The notes beneath the pieces are model-generated. The model searched no databases and had not been told where the DNA came from. It saw only the letters and a program-made list of their open reading frames with translations. 64,000 bases of DNA from Burkholderiales bacterium. GTDB lineage: Bacteria; Pseudomonadota; Gammaproteobacteria; Burkholderiales; Burkholderiaceae_C. Positions 8,799 to 18,714 of this stretch are shown one piece after another (the stretch's first letter is position 1; every line of letters begins with the position of its first letter). The position numbers were made by a program, and so were the translations under genes. The stretch lies in NCBI GenBank assembly GCA_030604135.1, contig JAUVWL010000001.1, positions 248,001-312,000 on the forward strand, given 5' to 3'.

Positions 8799-9624
8799 GC
8801 AGCGCATCATCACGGCGGTGCTCATGCTGGCGGTGTTGCTGCCAGCCCTCTTTCATGATCGCATCGAGGCTTTTGCCGGCCTGAGCCTGTTGCTGCTGGC
8901 TGCTGCCGGTTGGGAGTGGGCGCGTCTCAATGGCAAGCACGGCGGGTCTGCCATCGCCATCGGGGCAGCGCTCGGTGGGGCACTGATGCTGGCCTGGTGG
9001 CTGGGAGCGCTGGATCAGACCTGGCGCTCTCTCTGGCTGGTGACGGGGGCTTTCTGGGTTCTTCTTTCCGCCGTGGCACTCGCCCGGGGCATGTCAGGCT
9101 GGTCGAGTTGGCCCGTGGCCTTGCGCTTGCCGGTGGGCCTGTTCCTGCTGGGTTGTGCCTGGCTGGCCATGGTTCAGGCGCGGCAGATCGGGCTGAGCTT
9201 TCTGTTGTCCGTGTTTTTGCTGGTCTGGATGGCCGATGTCGCAGCCTACTTCGGTGGCAAACGGTTTGGCAAGCACAAGCTTGCGCCAAGCGTCAGTCCG
9301 GGAAAGAGCTGGGAAGGGGCCATCAGCGGATTGGTGGGAGTTCTTCTGTTGGCGGCCATCTGGGTCTGGGCTGACCATGCGGGCTGGGGTGACCAGGGTA
9401 GCCTGTACACACGCCTGTGGACCACAGGTCCCTGGCTGGCCACCATCGCTGTGTTGTTCCTCACCACCATGAGCGTGGTCGGAGACTTGATCGAATCGCT
9501 GGTCAAGCGCAGCGCGGGCGTCAAGGATTCGAGCCAGCTGTTGCCCGGTCATGGTGGTGTCCTCGATCGGGTGGATGCGCTGTTGCCCGTGCTGCCCCTG
9601 GCCATGATGCTGGTGACGGTCTGA
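8791..9624 (+). CDS. cdsA: phosphatidate cytidylyltransferase
   Basis: Inner-membrane enzyme converting phosphatidic acid and CTP to CDP-diacylglycerol, the branch point of phospholipid synthesis. It has 277 residues with about seven hydrophobic segments from the N-terminus (IITAVLMLAVLLPALF) onward. The C-terminal family signature is clear: SVSPGKSWEGAISG, then SLVKRSAGVKDSSQLLPGHG ending in GGVLDRVDAL, containing the conserved Lys-Asp and Asp-Arg-Asp residues. The start overlaps uppS. A 168-bp palindromic element follows immediately after the stop, before dxr. Confidence 0.95.
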   Translation: MLKQRIITAVLMLAVLLPALFHDRIEAFAGLSLLLLAAAGWEWARLNGKHGGSAIAIGAALGGALMLAWWLGALDQTWRSLWLVTGAFWVLLSAVALARGMSGWSSWPVALRLPVGLFLLGCAWLAMVQARQIGLSFLLSVFLLVWMADVAAYFGGKRFGKHKLAPSVSPGKSWEGAISGLVGVLLLAAIWVWADHAGWGDQGSLYTRLWTTGPWLATIAVLFLTTMSVVGDLIESLVKRSAGVKDSSQLLPGHGGVLDRVDALLPVLPLAMMLVTV

Positions 9625-9628
9625 GAGG

Positions 9629-9796
9629 CTGAGAGGGTGAGAGGAAATCGTTCATGCCCGCCTTGCCACCCCAAACCACCGCCTGCGGCGTTGCAAATGC
9701 GCGCCGTAGCCCGAGCCACGGCTGTGCTTTGCGCCTTGCCGGCGGCGCTTTTGGGGCACCCTTTCGGGCACGCCCAAGTCCCTCTCACCCTCTGAG
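9629..9796. repeat. 168-bp imperfect palindromic intergenic element
   Basis: The element starts five bases after the cdsA stop and ends 32 bases before dxr. Its outer arms, 9629-9644 and 9781-9796, are inverted repeats matching at 15 of 16 positions (core GAGGGTGAGAGG). Moving inward, the two 84-bp halves align without gaps. Complementary islands include TGCCCG and CCCCAAA in the outer half, GCAAA and GCCGT near the centre, and a CCGAG-like centre near 9712. It could fold into one long hairpin, as ERIC- or MITE-like dispersed repeats do. No coding capacity, transposase or second copy is visible in the window. A family assignment would need genome-wide search. Confidence 0.7.
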
Positions 9797-9828
9797 GCCG
9801 CCAGCTCCTATTTGATGACCGAACGGCC

Positions 9829-11010
9829 ATGACAAAAGTAACCACGCTCTGCGTTCTGGGCTCAACCGGGTCGATTGGTACCAACACACTCGATGTGGTG
9901 GCCAGGCATCCTGATCGTTTTCGTGTACATGCCCTGACCGCGTCAACCCAGGTGGACCTTATGGTTCGCCAGTGCGTGCAGTTCAGCCCGCGGGTGGTCG
10001 TGATGGGCAGCGCCGAGCATGCGCAGGCCGTGCGCGATCGCCTGGGGCCGTCCCATGCCGGCATCGATGTGCTTCATGGCCCCGATGCCCTCTGTCGTGT
10101 CGCGCAGGCGGAGGACGTCGATGCGGTCATGGCGGCCATCGTCGGCGCTGCCGGTCTGCCACCCGCGCTCGCCGCCGCGCAGGCAGGTAAGCGTCTGCTG
10201 CTGGCCAACAAGGAAGCGCTGGTGGTGGGTGGGCGGTTCTTCATGGACGCCGTGCGTGCCGGTGGGGGTGTTCTGTTGCCGATCGATAGCGAGCACTCGG
10301 CGGTGTTCCAGTCCTTGCCGGACGACCCGGCAAGCTGGGACAGGCGCGTCGACAAGATCATTCTGACCGCTTCGGGTGGACCGTTTCGTACCCGTGACCC
10401 GGCCACGCTGGCCAGTGTCACGCCGGATCAGGCCTGTGCGCATCCGAACTGGGTCATGGGACGAAAGATCTCGGTGGACTCTGCCACGATGATGAACAAG
10501 GCACTGGAGGTGATCGAGGCGCGTTACCTGTTCGGCCTGCCGCCAGATCGCATCCAGGTCGTGATCCATCCACAAAGTGTGGTGCACTCGATGGTTCAGT
10601 ACCGTGACGGATCGGTGGTGGCCCAGATGGGCACGCCAGACATGCGGGTTCCCATCGCCTATGGTCTGTCCTGGCCGGAGCGCATGGTGTCAGGCGCTTC
10701 GATGCTGGACTTCAGCACCCTGGGCCAGCTGAGTTTCGAGTTGCCCGATCCGAGGCGCTTTCCCGGGCTCGGTCTGGCCTGGGACGCCCTGAACGGACCC
10801 GAGGGGAGCACCGCGGTTCTCAACGCGGCCAACGAAGAAGCGGTCGCCGCGTTTCTGGATGGGCGGCTGCGTTTCGACCGGATTCACGCGGTCAACCATG
10901 CAACTTTGACCTCGATTGCCCCCTCCAAGCTGGCAGATGTCGGTGACCTGCTGGCACTGGATGCACAAGCTCGCCGGGTGGCCTGCGAGCATGTACAACG
11001 CCTGGGCTGA
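9829..11010 (+). CDS. dxr: 1-deoxy-D-xylulose 5-phosphate reductoisomerase
   Basis: Second step of the MEP isoprenoid pathway: DXP to 2-C-methyl-D-erythritol 4-phosphate with NADPH. The protein has 393 residues. Motifs are LGSTGSIGTNTLDV (nucleotide-binding loop), LLANKEALVVGG, PIDSEHSAVFQ with metal ligands, LTASGGPFRT, and HPNWVMGRKISVDSATMMNK. It lies between cdsA and rseP as in many proteobacteria, and it supplies precursors used by UppS upstream. The start is the ATG at 9829 after the palindromic element; no strong Shine-Dalgarno is visible. ispG of the same pathway lies about 48 kb downstream in this window. Confidence 0.97.
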   Translation: MTKVTTLCVLGSTGSIGTNTLDVVARHPDRFRVHALTASTQVDLMVRQCVQFSPRVVVMGSAEHAQAVRDRLGPSHAGIDVLHGPDALCRVAQAEDVDAVMAAIVGAAGLPPALAAAQAGKRLLLANKEALVVGGRFFMDAVRAGGGVLLPIDSEHSAVFQSLPDDPASWDRRVDKIILTASGGPFRTRDPATLASVTPDQACAHPNWVMGRKISVDSATMMNKALEVIEARYLFGLPPDRIQVVIHPQSVVHSMVQYRDGSVVAQMGTPDMRVPIAYGLSWPERMVSGASMLDFSTLGQLSFELPDPRRFPGLGLAWDALNGPEGSTAVLNAANEEAVAAFLDGRLRFDRIHAVNHATLTSIAPSKLADVGDLLALDAQARRVACEHVQRLG

Positions 11011-11046
11011 ACCCGAAACCGCCCTGAAAACGGAGACTGGATCCTC

Positions 11047-12414
11047 ATGCTGACCCTGGTGGCTTTTGTCGTTGCGCTGGGCTTGCTGATTGCCGTGCAC
11101 GAGTATGGGCACTACCGGGTGGCCGTGGCCTGCGGCGTGAAGGTGCTGAGGTTCTCGGTCGGGTTCGGTCGCCCCCTGCTGCGCTGGCAACGCCCGAGCA
11201 GCCCGACCGAGTTCGTCATCTGTGCTCTGCCGCTTGGCGGTTATGTGCGCATGCTCGATGAGCGTGAGGGACCCGTGGATCCGTCGGAGCGGCATCTGGC
11301 GTTCAATACCCAGCCGCTGCGTGCGAGAGCTGCCATCGTGGCAGCGGGGCCCGCGGCCAACCTGCTGCTGGCCGTGCTTCTGTATGCCATGCTCAACTGG
11401 AGCGGGTTGCAGGAGCCCAAGCCTGTGCTGGGAAGCCCCGTGCCGGGATCGTTGGCCGAGCGTGCCGGCCTGGCGGGTGGCGAGTGGGTGGTGGGCGTGG
11501 GACGCACCGGCCGCGAAACCCTGGCCGTCGCGTCCTTTGACGGCCTTCGCTGGCAACTGAGCCAAGCGGCCCTGTCCCGTGAGGACCTGGTGCTCAGTGT
11601 CTCGGATCGTGAGGGCGGACTGCCCGGGCGCAGTGTGGTGCTGCCGCTCAGCGAGCTGGACGTCCGTGAGGCAGATGCCGAACTGTTTCGGCGCATTGGC
11701 CTGATGGCGCCCTGGAGCGCGCCTGAGGTCGGACCGGTCATGCCGGGGGGTGCAGCGGAAGCAGCCGGTCTTCGTGAGGGTGATCTGGTGCAGCGGGTGG
11801 ATGACCAGCGCGTGCGCGATGGGCAGCACCTGCGCGCGCTGATCCGCGGCGCGGTGGGTGCGCAGGGTCAACCGCTGACCCAGCAGTGGGAGGTGTTGCG
11901 AGCCGGCCGCGTGATTGACCTCGCGATCACGCCGCAGCCGGTCGAACAGGCAGGGCAGTGGACCGGTCGTGTGGGAGCCTACATCGGCTCGCCGCCGGCC
12001 ATGACGACCGTGCGTCTGGGGCCATTGGACGGACTGGTCCAGGGCGCCGTCCGAACCTGGGAAGTGTCCTGGCTGACCTTGAAGATGTTGGGGCGGATGC
12101 TGATCGGCGAAGCCTCACTGAGCAACCTGAGCGGTCCGCTGACCATTGCCGACTACGCAGGCAAGTCGGCCAGCATCGGGCTGAGTTCCTACCTGCTGTT
12201 CCTCGCCCTGATCAGCGTCAGTTTGGGTGTGCTCAACCTGCTGCCACTGCCTGTCCTTGATGGGGGGCACCTGATGTATTATCTTTGGGAGGCCGTGACC
12301 GGTCGCAGCGTATCCGATATCTGGATGGAACGCCTCCAGCGCGGGGGTGTTGTGGTGCTGCTGGCCCTCATGTCCGTTGCCCTGTTCAATGATGTGGCCC
12401 GCCTGACCGGCTGA
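11047..12414 (+). CDS. rseP: RIP site-2 metalloprotease RseP
   Basis: Inner-membrane zinc protease. In the sigma-E stress pathway it cleaves RseA after DegS and removes remnant signal peptides. It has 455 residues. The zinc motif HEYGH is at residues 18-22 in the first membrane helix, and NLLPLPVLDGGHL is near the C-terminus. A PDZ domain is visible around VGPVMPGGAAEAAGLREGD, with a weaker one before it (SPVPGSLAERAGLAGGEWV). It is followed after 11 bp by bamA, the standard pairing of envelope-stress protease with the outer-membrane assembly machine. Confidence 0.96.
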   Translation: MLTLVAFVVALGLLIAVHEYGHYRVAVACGVKVLRFSVGFGRPLLRWQRPSSPTEFVICALPLGGYVRMLDEREGPVDPSERHLAFNTQPLRARAAIVAAGPAANLLLAVLLYAMLNWSGLQEPKPVLGSPVPGSLAERAGLAGGEWVVGVGRTGRETLAVASFDGLRWQLSQAALSREDLVLSVSDREGGLPGRSVVLPLSELDVREADAELFRRIGLMAPWSAPEVGPVMPGGAAEAAGLREGDLVQRVDDQRVRDGQHLRALIRGAVGAQGQPLTQQWEVLRAGRVIDLAITPQPVEQAGQWTGRVGAYIGSPPAMTTVRLGPLDGLVQGAVRTWEVSWLTLKMLGRMLIGEASLSNLSGPLTIADYAGKSASIGLSSYLLFLALISVSLGVLNLLPLPVLDGGHLMYYLWEAVTGRSVSDIWMERLQRGGVVVLLALMSVALFNDVARLTG

Positions 12415-12425
12415 GCCTACCTTGC

Positions 12426-14723
12426 ATGAAAACCTTTCCCCAGAAATGGCGTGGGCTCACGCTGTCCGCGCTTGCTGTGTCTCTGTTGAGTGCCTTGCCG
12501 GCGTGGGCGGTGGACCCCTTCACGGTCCGTGACATTCGGGTGGAGGGCCTGCAGCGCGTCGAGCCAGGTACTGTTTTTGCGTCCTTGCCGTTCCGCATTG
12601 GCGACGAGTACAGCGACGATAAGGGCGCCGCCGCCATCCGCTCCTTGTTTGCTCTGGGTCTGTTTGCCGACGTTCGGCTGCAGGTGCAGGACGATGTGCT
12701 GGTGGTGGTGGTCCAGGAGCGTCCGACCGTATCGGGGGTCAGTTTCACAGGACTGCGCGAGTTTGATTCCGAAGTCATGGTTCGAGCCCTGCGCGACATT
12801 GGTCTGGCAGAGGGTCGGCCCTTCGACCGTGCGCTGGCCGATCGGGCCGAGCAGGAGCTCAAGCGCCAGTACATCAACCGCAGCATGTACGCAGCGGAGG
12901 TCACGACGACCGTGACGCCCATTGAGCGCAACCAGGTCAGTCTGAACTTCTCCGTGGTGGAGGGAGATGTTGCCAAGATCCGGGAGATCCGCATCGTGGG
13001 CAACCAGGCTTTTCCCGAGTCGACTTTGCTGGGCCTGTTCGACCTCAACACAGGTGGCTGGCTGAGTTGGTACACCCGGTCAGATCGTTACTCGCGAGCC
13101 AAACTCAACGCCGACCTGGAAACCTTGCGGTCCTATTACCTGACCCGGGGTTTCCTGGAGTTCAACATCGACTCCACCCAGGTCGCGCTTTCCCCGGACA
13201 AGCGGGAGATGTCGATCACCGTCAACGTGACCGAGGGGCAACGCTACGTCGTCTCTTCGGTTCGGTTGGAGGGTGAGTACCTGGGGCGCGATGAAGAGTT
13301 CAAATCGCTGGTGTCCGTGCGGGTGGGTGAGGCCTACAACGCGGAGGCGGTTGCCGACACCGTCAGGGCATTCACCGACTACTTTGGTGCGTTCGGCTAC
13401 GCCTTCGCTGTGGTCGATGCGGCTCCCGAAATTGACCGGGCGAACAACCAGGTGGCTTTCGTGATCCGGTCCCAGCCCCAACGACGCGTCTACGTGCGCC
13501 GCATCAACGTCGAAGGCAACAACCGCACACGCGACGAGGTGATCCGGCGCGAGTTTCGCCAGTTCGAGTCGGCCTGGTACGACAGCGATCGCATCCGTCT
13601 GTCCCGCGACAGGGTCGACCGACTCGGATTTTTCACCGAGGTCGGCATCGACACCGAACCGGTGCCAGGAACCCAGGATCAGGTCGACCTGACCGTGTCG
13701 GTTGCTGAGCGTCCGACGGGGAACCTGTCCATCGGTGCCGGCTACTCGCAAGCCGAGAAGCTGTCCTTCATTGCGTCGATCCAGCAGGAAAACTTCTTCG
13801 GATCGGGCAACTACCTGGGCCTGGATGTCAACACCAGCAAGTTCAACCGCAACCTGGTGCTGCGCACAACCGATCCTTACTTCACCCAGGACGGGATCTC
13901 TCGCACTTTCGACCTGTACTACAAGACCACCAAGCCCTTCACCGAGCAGGGCGGCGACTACCGCATCGTGACGCCGGGTATCGGCATCCGTTTCGGTGTG
14001 CCCTTCACCGAACGTGACACCGTGTTCTTTGGCGTCGGTGCAGAACGCATCAAGGTCGAAGAGGGCAATCAGTTGCCCGTGGCCTTCCGTGACCAGGGTG
14101 GAACCTATCTTCCGGCCACCATCGGCTGGGCGCGAGACCAGCGCGACAGTGCGCTGGTGCCCAACGACGGGACGTTGCAGCTGTTCAATGCCGAGCTCGG
14201 CTTGGGCAGCGACAAGCGCTACGCCAAGCTGAATTACCAGTACCAGCAGTACATACCCCTGAACAAGCAGTACACCCTTGCTTTCAATGCCGAGCTCGGG
14301 ATCGGTCGGGGCATCGGTGGCGACTTTCCGGTCCTCAAGAACTTCTTCGGGGGTGGTCTTGGCTCGGTGCGCGGATTCGATCAGGGCACCCTTGGGCCGC
14401 GCTCGGATGTGGTGGGGTCGACCACGGGCGAACGGGTGAATATCGGCGGTGCCAAGAACGTGGTACTCAACGCCGAGATCATTGCACCCTTCCCCGGGGC
14501 AGGCAATGACCGCACCCTCAGGGTGTTCGGCTTTGTGGATGTGGGCAATGTCTACGCCGAGAAAGAGAAGATCTCGGCAGCCGACCTGCGGGCTTCGGTG
14601 GGCGTTGGCCTGAGCTGGATCTCGCCGATTGGCCCGCTGCGTTTCGCCTGGGCCAATCCGGTTCGCAAGTTCGAAGGCGATAGAATCCAGAAATTCCAGT
14701 TTCAGATCGGAACCTCTTTTTGA
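12426..14723 (+). CDS. bamA: outer membrane protein assembly factor BamA
   Basis: Central Omp85 subunit of the BAM complex inserting beta-barrel proteins. It has 765 residues. A signal peptide (cleavage likely after LPAWA) is followed by DPFTVRDIRVEGLQRVEPGTV opening the first of five POTRA domains (to about residue 425), then a 16-stranded barrel. The conserved VRGF motif on loop 6 (GSVRGFDQGTLGPR) is present. The C-terminal beta-signal FQFQIGTSF ends in Phe. Partners BamD and BamB are also encoded in this window. The stop overlaps the skp ATG (TGATG). Confidence 0.98.
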   Translation: MKTFPQKWRGLTLSALAVSLLSALPAWAVDPFTVRDIRVEGLQRVEPGTVFASLPFRIGDEYSDDKGAAAIRSLFALGLFADVRLQVQDDVLVVVVQERPTVSGVSFTGLREFDSEVMVRALRDIGLAEGRPFDRALADRAEQELKRQYINRSMYAAEVTTTVTPIERNQVSLNFSVVEGDVAKIREIRIVGNQAFPESTLLGLFDLNTGGWLSWYTRSDRYSRAKLNADLETLRSYYLTRGFLEFNIDSTQVALSPDKREMSITVNVTEGQRYVVSSVRLEGEYLGRDEEFKSLVSVRVGEAYNAEAVADTVRAFTDYFGAFGYAFAVVDAAPEIDRANNQVAFVIRSQPQRRVYVRRINVEGNNRTRDEVIRREFRQFESAWYDSDRIRLSRDRVDRLGFFTEVGIDTEPVPGTQDQVDLTVSVAERPTGNLSIGAGYSQAEKLSFIASIQQENFFGSGNYLGLDVNTSKFNRNLVLRTTDPYFTQDGISRTFDLYYKTTKPFTEQGGDYRIVTPGIGIRFGVPFTERDTVFFGVGAERIKVEEGNQLPVAFRDQGGTYLPATIGWARDQRDSALVPNDGTLQLFNAELGLGSDKRYAKLNYQYQQYIPLNKQYTLAFNAELGIGRGIGGDFPVLKNFFGGGLGSVRGFDQGTLGPRSDVVGSTTGERVNIGGAKNVVLNAEIIAPFPGAGNDRTLRVFGFVDVGNVYAEKEKISAADLRASVGVGLSWISPIGPLRFAWANPVRKFEGDRIQKFQFQIGTSF

Positions 14724-15241
14724 TGAACAAGCGTCTCACTTCCTGGTTGACCAAGACCTCTCTGGTTCTGGCGGCCGGCCTGCTGTCCCTGTCGGTGGCG
14801 GCGCAGGAATTTCGCATCGGATTTGTGAGCACCGATCGTCTATTTCGGGAAGCCAACATTGCCAAGGCGGCACAGACCAAGCTCGAGCAGGAGTTCTCTC
14901 GCCGGGAGAAGGACCTGCAGAACATGGCGCAGCAGCTCAAGGCGGCATCCGAGAAATTCGAGCGTGAAGCCCCCACCCTGGCAGAAAGCCAGCGCATCGT
15001 GCGGCAACGGCAGCTGGTCAATCAGGACCAGGAGTTCCAGCGCAAGCAACGCGAATTTCAGGAAGACCTGAACCTGCGCAAAAACGAAGAGCTGCAGGCG
15101 GTCCTGGAGCGGGCCAACCGTGTCATCAAGCAGATTGCCGAAGCCGAGAAGTACGACCTGGTTATCCAGGAGGCGGTGTACATCAATCCCCGCCACGACA
15201 TCACCGACAAGGTGCTCTCCGGTTTGAACGCTCAAAGGTGA
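14723..15241 (+). CDS. skp: periplasmic chaperone Skp/OmpH
   Basis: Trimeric periplasmic holdase that keeps unfolded outer-membrane proteins soluble on the way to BAM. It has 172 residues. A signal peptide covers about 1-28 (LVLAAGLLSLSVAAQ), followed by FRIGFVSTDRLFREANIA and a long Lys/Glu/Gln-rich helical stretch forming the coiled-coil tentacles. The ATG at 14723 overlaps the bamA stop; an in-frame TTG at 14720 is less likely. It lies 14 bp before lpxD. Position and sequence both support the call. Confidence 0.94.
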   Translation: MNKRLTSWLTKTSLVLAAGLLSLSVAAQEFRIGFVSTDRLFREANIAKAAQTKLEQEFSRREKDLQNMAQQLKAASEKFEREAPTLAESQRIVRQRQLVNQDQEFQRKQREFQEDLNLRKNEELQAVLERANRVIKQIAEAEKYDLVIQEAVYINPRHDITDKVLSGLNAQR

Positions 15242-15255
15242 TCAGGGGCGTTTGA

Positions 15256-16308
15256 ATGGGCAGGCCGCTGGGCGTGATCGTTGAGGCCCTTGGCGGCAAG
15301 CTGGTGGGCTCACCTGACCAATACGTTGCCCGAATGGCGCCGATCGGCAGCGCCGAGCCGGACGAAATAGCCTTTGTGGCGCAGGCCCGCTACGCGTCGC
15401 AGGTTCAAAGCACCCGCGCGGGTGCGCTGATTGTCACACCGGCCCTGGAAGACGCGGCGGCGGCGCGTGGCGCCTGCATTGTCTGCAACGATCCCTACTT
15501 CTACTTTGCCCAACTGAGCCAGTGGTGGCGTGCGCAGCATGATCCCTTGCCAGAGGCGCGCATTGACCCCCTGGCCAGCGTTCACCCGGCCGCCGAGTTG
15601 GGGCAGGGCGTGGACATCGGACCTTTTGCCGTGATTGGAGAGGGCGCCAGGCTGGCCGAAGGTGTTCGCGTTGGTGCGCAGTCGGTTGTGGAAGCCCATG
15701 CCCATGTCGGCGCCCATACCCGGGTTTCTCCACGGGTGGTGATCGGCCACCATTGCACGGTGGGCGCACGTTGCATTCTGCATCCGGGCGTGGTCATTGG
15801 CGCCGACGGCTTCGGCTTCGCGCCTCACGCGGGCACCTGGGTGAAGATTGAACAACTGGGGGCGGTGCGCATTGGTGATGACGTCGAGATCGGTGCCAAC
15901 ACCTGCATTGACCGTGGAGCCCTTGATGACACGGTCATCGGCGATGGGGTCAAGCTGGACAACCTGATCCAGATCGGCCACAACGTTCAGATCGGTGCAC
16001 ACTCGGCCATGGCCGGTTGTGTGGGGGTGGCAGGCAGCGCGACCATCGGTGCCCATTGCACCGTGGGAGGCGGCGCCATTGTGCTGGGTCACCTGAGCCT
16101 GGCAGACGGCGTGCACATCTCCGCAGCCTCCGTGGTTACCCGTTCGATCCGCCAGCCGGGACACTACACCGGCATGTTTCCCATCGACGACAATGCCGTC
16201 TGGGAAAAGAACGCGGCCTCGCTCAAACAACTCAACCGACTGCGCGAGCGGCTCAAGGCGGTTGAGCAGGCGCTCGATGCCGCACAGATCACTTTGACAC
16301 GACCATGA
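15256..16308 (+). CDS. lpxD: UDP-3-O-(3-hydroxyacyl)glucosamine N-acyltransferase
   Basis: Third lipid A step: adds a 3-hydroxyacyl chain from ACP to UDP-3-O-acyl-glucosamine. It has 350 residues. An N-terminal uridine-binding domain (about 1-100) is followed by a left-handed beta-helix of hexapeptide repeats (many I/V-G-x-x repeats, such as [16 protein letters not shown]-like turns from about 110 to 280). The catalytic His region reads [15 protein letters not shown], and GMFPIDD lies near the C-terminus. The stop overlaps the fabZ ATG (ATGA). Confidence 0.96.
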   Translation: MGRPLGVIVEALGGKLVGSPDQYVARMAPIGSAEPDEIAFVAQARYASQVQSTRAGALIVTPALEDAAAARGACIVCNDPYFYFAQLSQWWRAQHDPLPEARIDPLASVHPAAELGQGVDIGPFAVIGEGARLAEGVRVGAQSVVEAHAHVGAHTRVSPRVVIGHHCTVGARCILHPGVVIGADGFGFAPHAGTWVKIEQLGAVRIGDDVEIGANTCIDRGALDDTVIGDGVKLDNLIQIGHNVQIGAHSAMAGCVGVAGSATIGAHCTVGGGAIVLGHLSLADGVHISAASVVTRSIRQPGHYTGMFPIDDNAVWEKNAASLKQLNRLRERLKAVEQALDAAQITLTRP

Positions 16309-16745
16309 TGGACATTCACCAGATTCTCAAGCAGCTTCCGCATCGCTATCCTTTTCTGCTCGTGGACCGCGTGCTCGAACTGGAAAAGGGCAAACGCATC
16401 CTGGCGCTCAAGAACGTGACCATCAACGAGCCCTTTTTTGAGGGTCATTTTCCCCACCGTCCGGTCATGCCAGGTGTGCTCATGCTTGAGGCCATGGCGC
16501 AGGCGGCTGCGCTGCTGTCGTTTGCCACCCTGGACATCGTGCCGGATGAAAAGACGGTGTATTACTTTGCCGGGATCGATGGCGCACGCTTCAAACGCCC
16601 GATCGAACCGGGCGACCAGTTGCTGATGGACGTCAGCCTGGACCGCATGAGGGCAGGCATTTCCAAGTTCAAGGGTATTGCCCGAGTGGGATCCGAGGTC
16701 GCCTGCGAGGCAGAGCTGATGTGCACCATGCGTTCGGTCGCCTGA
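16305..16745 (+). CDS. fabZ: 3-hydroxyacyl-ACP dehydratase FabZ
   Basis: Hot-dog fold dehydratase of fatty-acid elongation. It competes with LpxA and LpxD for 3-hydroxyacyl-ACP, which explains its place between them. It has 146 residues. Motifs are [13 protein letters not shown] at the N-terminus, [23 protein letters not shown] with catalytic His and Glu, and [16 protein letters not shown]. Two tandem ATG codons (16305 and 16308) could both start it; the first overlaps the lpxD stop. Confidence 0.97.
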   Translation: MMDIHQILKQLPHRYPFLLVDRVLELEKGKRILALKNVTINEPFFEGHFPHRPVMPGVLMLEAMAQAAALLSFATLDIVPDEKTVYYFAGIDGARFKRPIEPGDQLLMDVSLDRMRAGISKFKGIARVGSEVACEAELMCTMRSVA

Positions 16746-16764
16746 CTCCAGGAGGTCTGCAGAC

Positions 16765-17553
16765 GTGTCTCAGATCCATCCCACGGCCCTGGTGGATCCC
16801 TCGGCCGAACTCGCGGACTCGGTGAGCGTGGGTCCCTACACCATCATCGGTCCTCATGTGAAGGTGGGTGCCCATACGACCATTGGCGCGCATTGCGTGA
16901 TCGAGGGCCGCACGACCATTGGCGCCCACAACCGGATCTTCCAGTTCAACTCGATCGGCGCCGTTCCGCAGGACAAGAAGTACGCGGGAGAGCCGACCGA
17001 ATTGCGCATCGGCGACCACAACACGATTCGCGAGTTCTGCACCTTCAATCTTGGTGTGCCGGGTGCTGGCGGCCTGACCACAGTGGGCGACCACAACTGG
17101 ATCATGGCCTACACACACATTGCGCACGATTGCCATGTGGCCAACCACACCACGTTGGCCAACAACACCACGCTGGCGGGTCATGTCCACCTGGCCGACT
17201 GGGTTACGGTCGGCGGTTTGACCGGCATTCACCAGTTCGTCTCGGTGGGTGCACACGCGATGGTCGGTTTTGCCAGCGCGGTCAGCCAGGATGTGCCGCC
17301 TTACATGCTGGTGGACGGCAATCCGCTGGCGGTGCGCGGCATCAACGCAGTGGGACTGAAACGACGTGACTTTTCGCCCGTCCGCATCTCGGCTGTCAAA
17401 CAGATGCACAAGCTGCTCTATAGGCAGGGCCTGACCCTGGAGGTCGCGCGCGAACGCATCGCTGCCATCGCTGCAGAAGCCCCGGAGGCTGCTGGTGATG
17501 TGGACTTGATGAGCCAGTTCCTGGCCTCAAGCACCCGCGGCATCGCCCGCTGA
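16765..17553 (+). CDS. lpxA: UDP-N-acetylglucosamine O-acyltransferase
   Basis: First lipid A step, transferring a 3-hydroxyacyl chain from ACP to UDP-GlcNAc. It has 262 residues, as in E. coli. The start is GTG ([18 protein letters not shown]) with AGGAGG about ten bases upstream. The hexapeptide beta-helix covers about 1-190; [14 protein letters not shown] and [14 protein letters not shown] contain the family's conserved positions, including the catalytic His. The C-terminal helical domain begins near [11 protein letters not shown]. LpxB follows after 15 bp. Confidence 0.97.
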   Translation: MSQIHPTALVDPSAELADSVSVGPYTIIGPHVKVGAHTTIGAHCVIEGRTTIGAHNRIFQFNSIGAVPQDKKYAGEPTELRIGDHNTIREFCTFNLGVPGAGGLTTVGDHNWIMAYTHIAHDCHVANHTTLANNTTLAGHVHLADWVTVGGLTGIHQFVSVGAHAMVGFASAVSQDVPPYMLVDGNPLAVRGINAVGLKRRDFSPVRISAVKQMHKLLYRQGLTLEVARERIAAIAAEAPEAAGDVDLMSQFLASSTRGIAR

Positions 17554-17568
17554 CCGGGCCACCGACAA

Positions 17569-18714
17569 ATGGAGCCCTCGCGCCGTTTTGCGCTCGTGGC
17601 CGGCGAGGCATCGGGTGATCTGCTGGGCAGCTACCTTCTGCAAGGGCTGCGCGGGCGTTGGCCCGACATCCAGGCGGTGGGAGTCGGGGGGCCTCGCCTT
17701 GCAGAAGCGGGAATGGACGCCTGGTGGAGCAGCGATCGGCTGGCCGTGCGCGGCTACATCGAGGTGCTGCCGCGTCTGCGTGAGCTGCTGCGCATCCGCA
17801 CAGCACTCGGAGACCGCTTGCTGGGCCCTGAGCGACCGGCGGTGTTCATCGGCATCGACGCACCCGACTTCAATCTCGATCTTGAAATCCGGCTGAGACA
17901 GGCCGGAGTTCCGACGGTGCACTTTGTCTGTCCTTCTATCTGGGCATGGCGTGCCAAAAAGGCCGTCAAGCTGGCCCAAGCCGCCGACCATGTTCTGTGC
18001 CTGTTTCCTTTCGAACCCGAGCTGTTGGCGGCGCACGGTATTGCGGCCACCTACGTGGGGCACCCACTGGCGTCCGTCGTTCCCATGGAGCCGGATCGGA
18101 CGGGGGCGCGAAGACGCCTCGACCTGCCGGCTGACGGCAGCGTTGTCGCTGTTTTGCCGGGCAGTCGGGTGTCGGAAATCGAGTACCTGGGCGAGCGCTT
18201 TCTGCGAGCCGCAGACCTGATGCGACGTCAGCGCCCGGGGCTTCGCTTCGTTCTGCCGGCCATGCCAGCGCTCAAGCCCCAGATCGATGCCCTGGTGGCA
18301 CGCTTCGGCCTCGGGGGCGCCATGACCGTGGTGTCCGGACAATCGCACGATGCACTGGCCGCCTGTGATGTGACCCTGATTGCCAGCGGCACGGCGACAC
18401 TGGAAGCGGCCCTGTTCAAGCGCCCGATGGTGATTGCCTACAACATGCATTGGCTCTCCTGGCAGATGATGCGGCGCAAACAGCTACAACCCTGGGTGGG
18501 TCTGCCCAATATCCTGGCTGGCGAATTCCTGGTGCCGGAGTTGCTGCAGGATGATGCCTCGCCGGATGCCCTTGCCCGGGCGACCCTGGCGTGGCTGGAC
18601 GCGCCTGCAAGAATGGCGGCCGTGCAGGCCCGCTTTGCCGACCTGCACCGCGACCTGCGTCGCGATACCGTGCAACTGGCGACCGATGCGATCGAAAAAA
18701 TTCTTGCAGGCTGA
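17569..18714 (+). CDS. lpxB: lipid A disaccharide synthase
   Basis: GT19 glycosyltransferase that condenses UDP-2,3-diacylglucosamine with lipid X to the lipid A disaccharide at the inner membrane. It has 381 residues. Motifs are [16 protein letters not shown] at the N-terminus, [55 protein letters not shown] and [19 protein letters not shown]. The 3' end overlaps the probable rnhB start by about 29 bp. It completes lpxD-fabZ-lpxA-lpxB. Confidence 0.97.
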   Translation: MEPSRRFALVAGEASGDLLGSYLLQGLRGRWPDIQAVGVGGPRLAEAGMDAWWSSDRLAVRGYIEVLPRLRELLRIRTALGDRLLGPERPAVFIGIDAPDFNLDLEIRLRQAGVPTVHFVCPSIWAWRAKKAVKLAQAADHVLCLFPFEPELLAAHGIAATYVGHPLASVVPMEPDRTGARRRLDLPADGSVVAVLPGSRVSEIEYLGERFLRAADLMRRQRPGLRFVLPAMPALKPQIDALVARFGLGGAMTVVSGQSHDALAACDVTLIASGTATLEAALFKRPMVIAYNMHWLSWQMMRRKQLQPWVGLPNILAGEFLVPELLQDDASPDALARATLAWLDAPARMAAVQARFADLHRDLRRDTVQLATDAIEKILAG

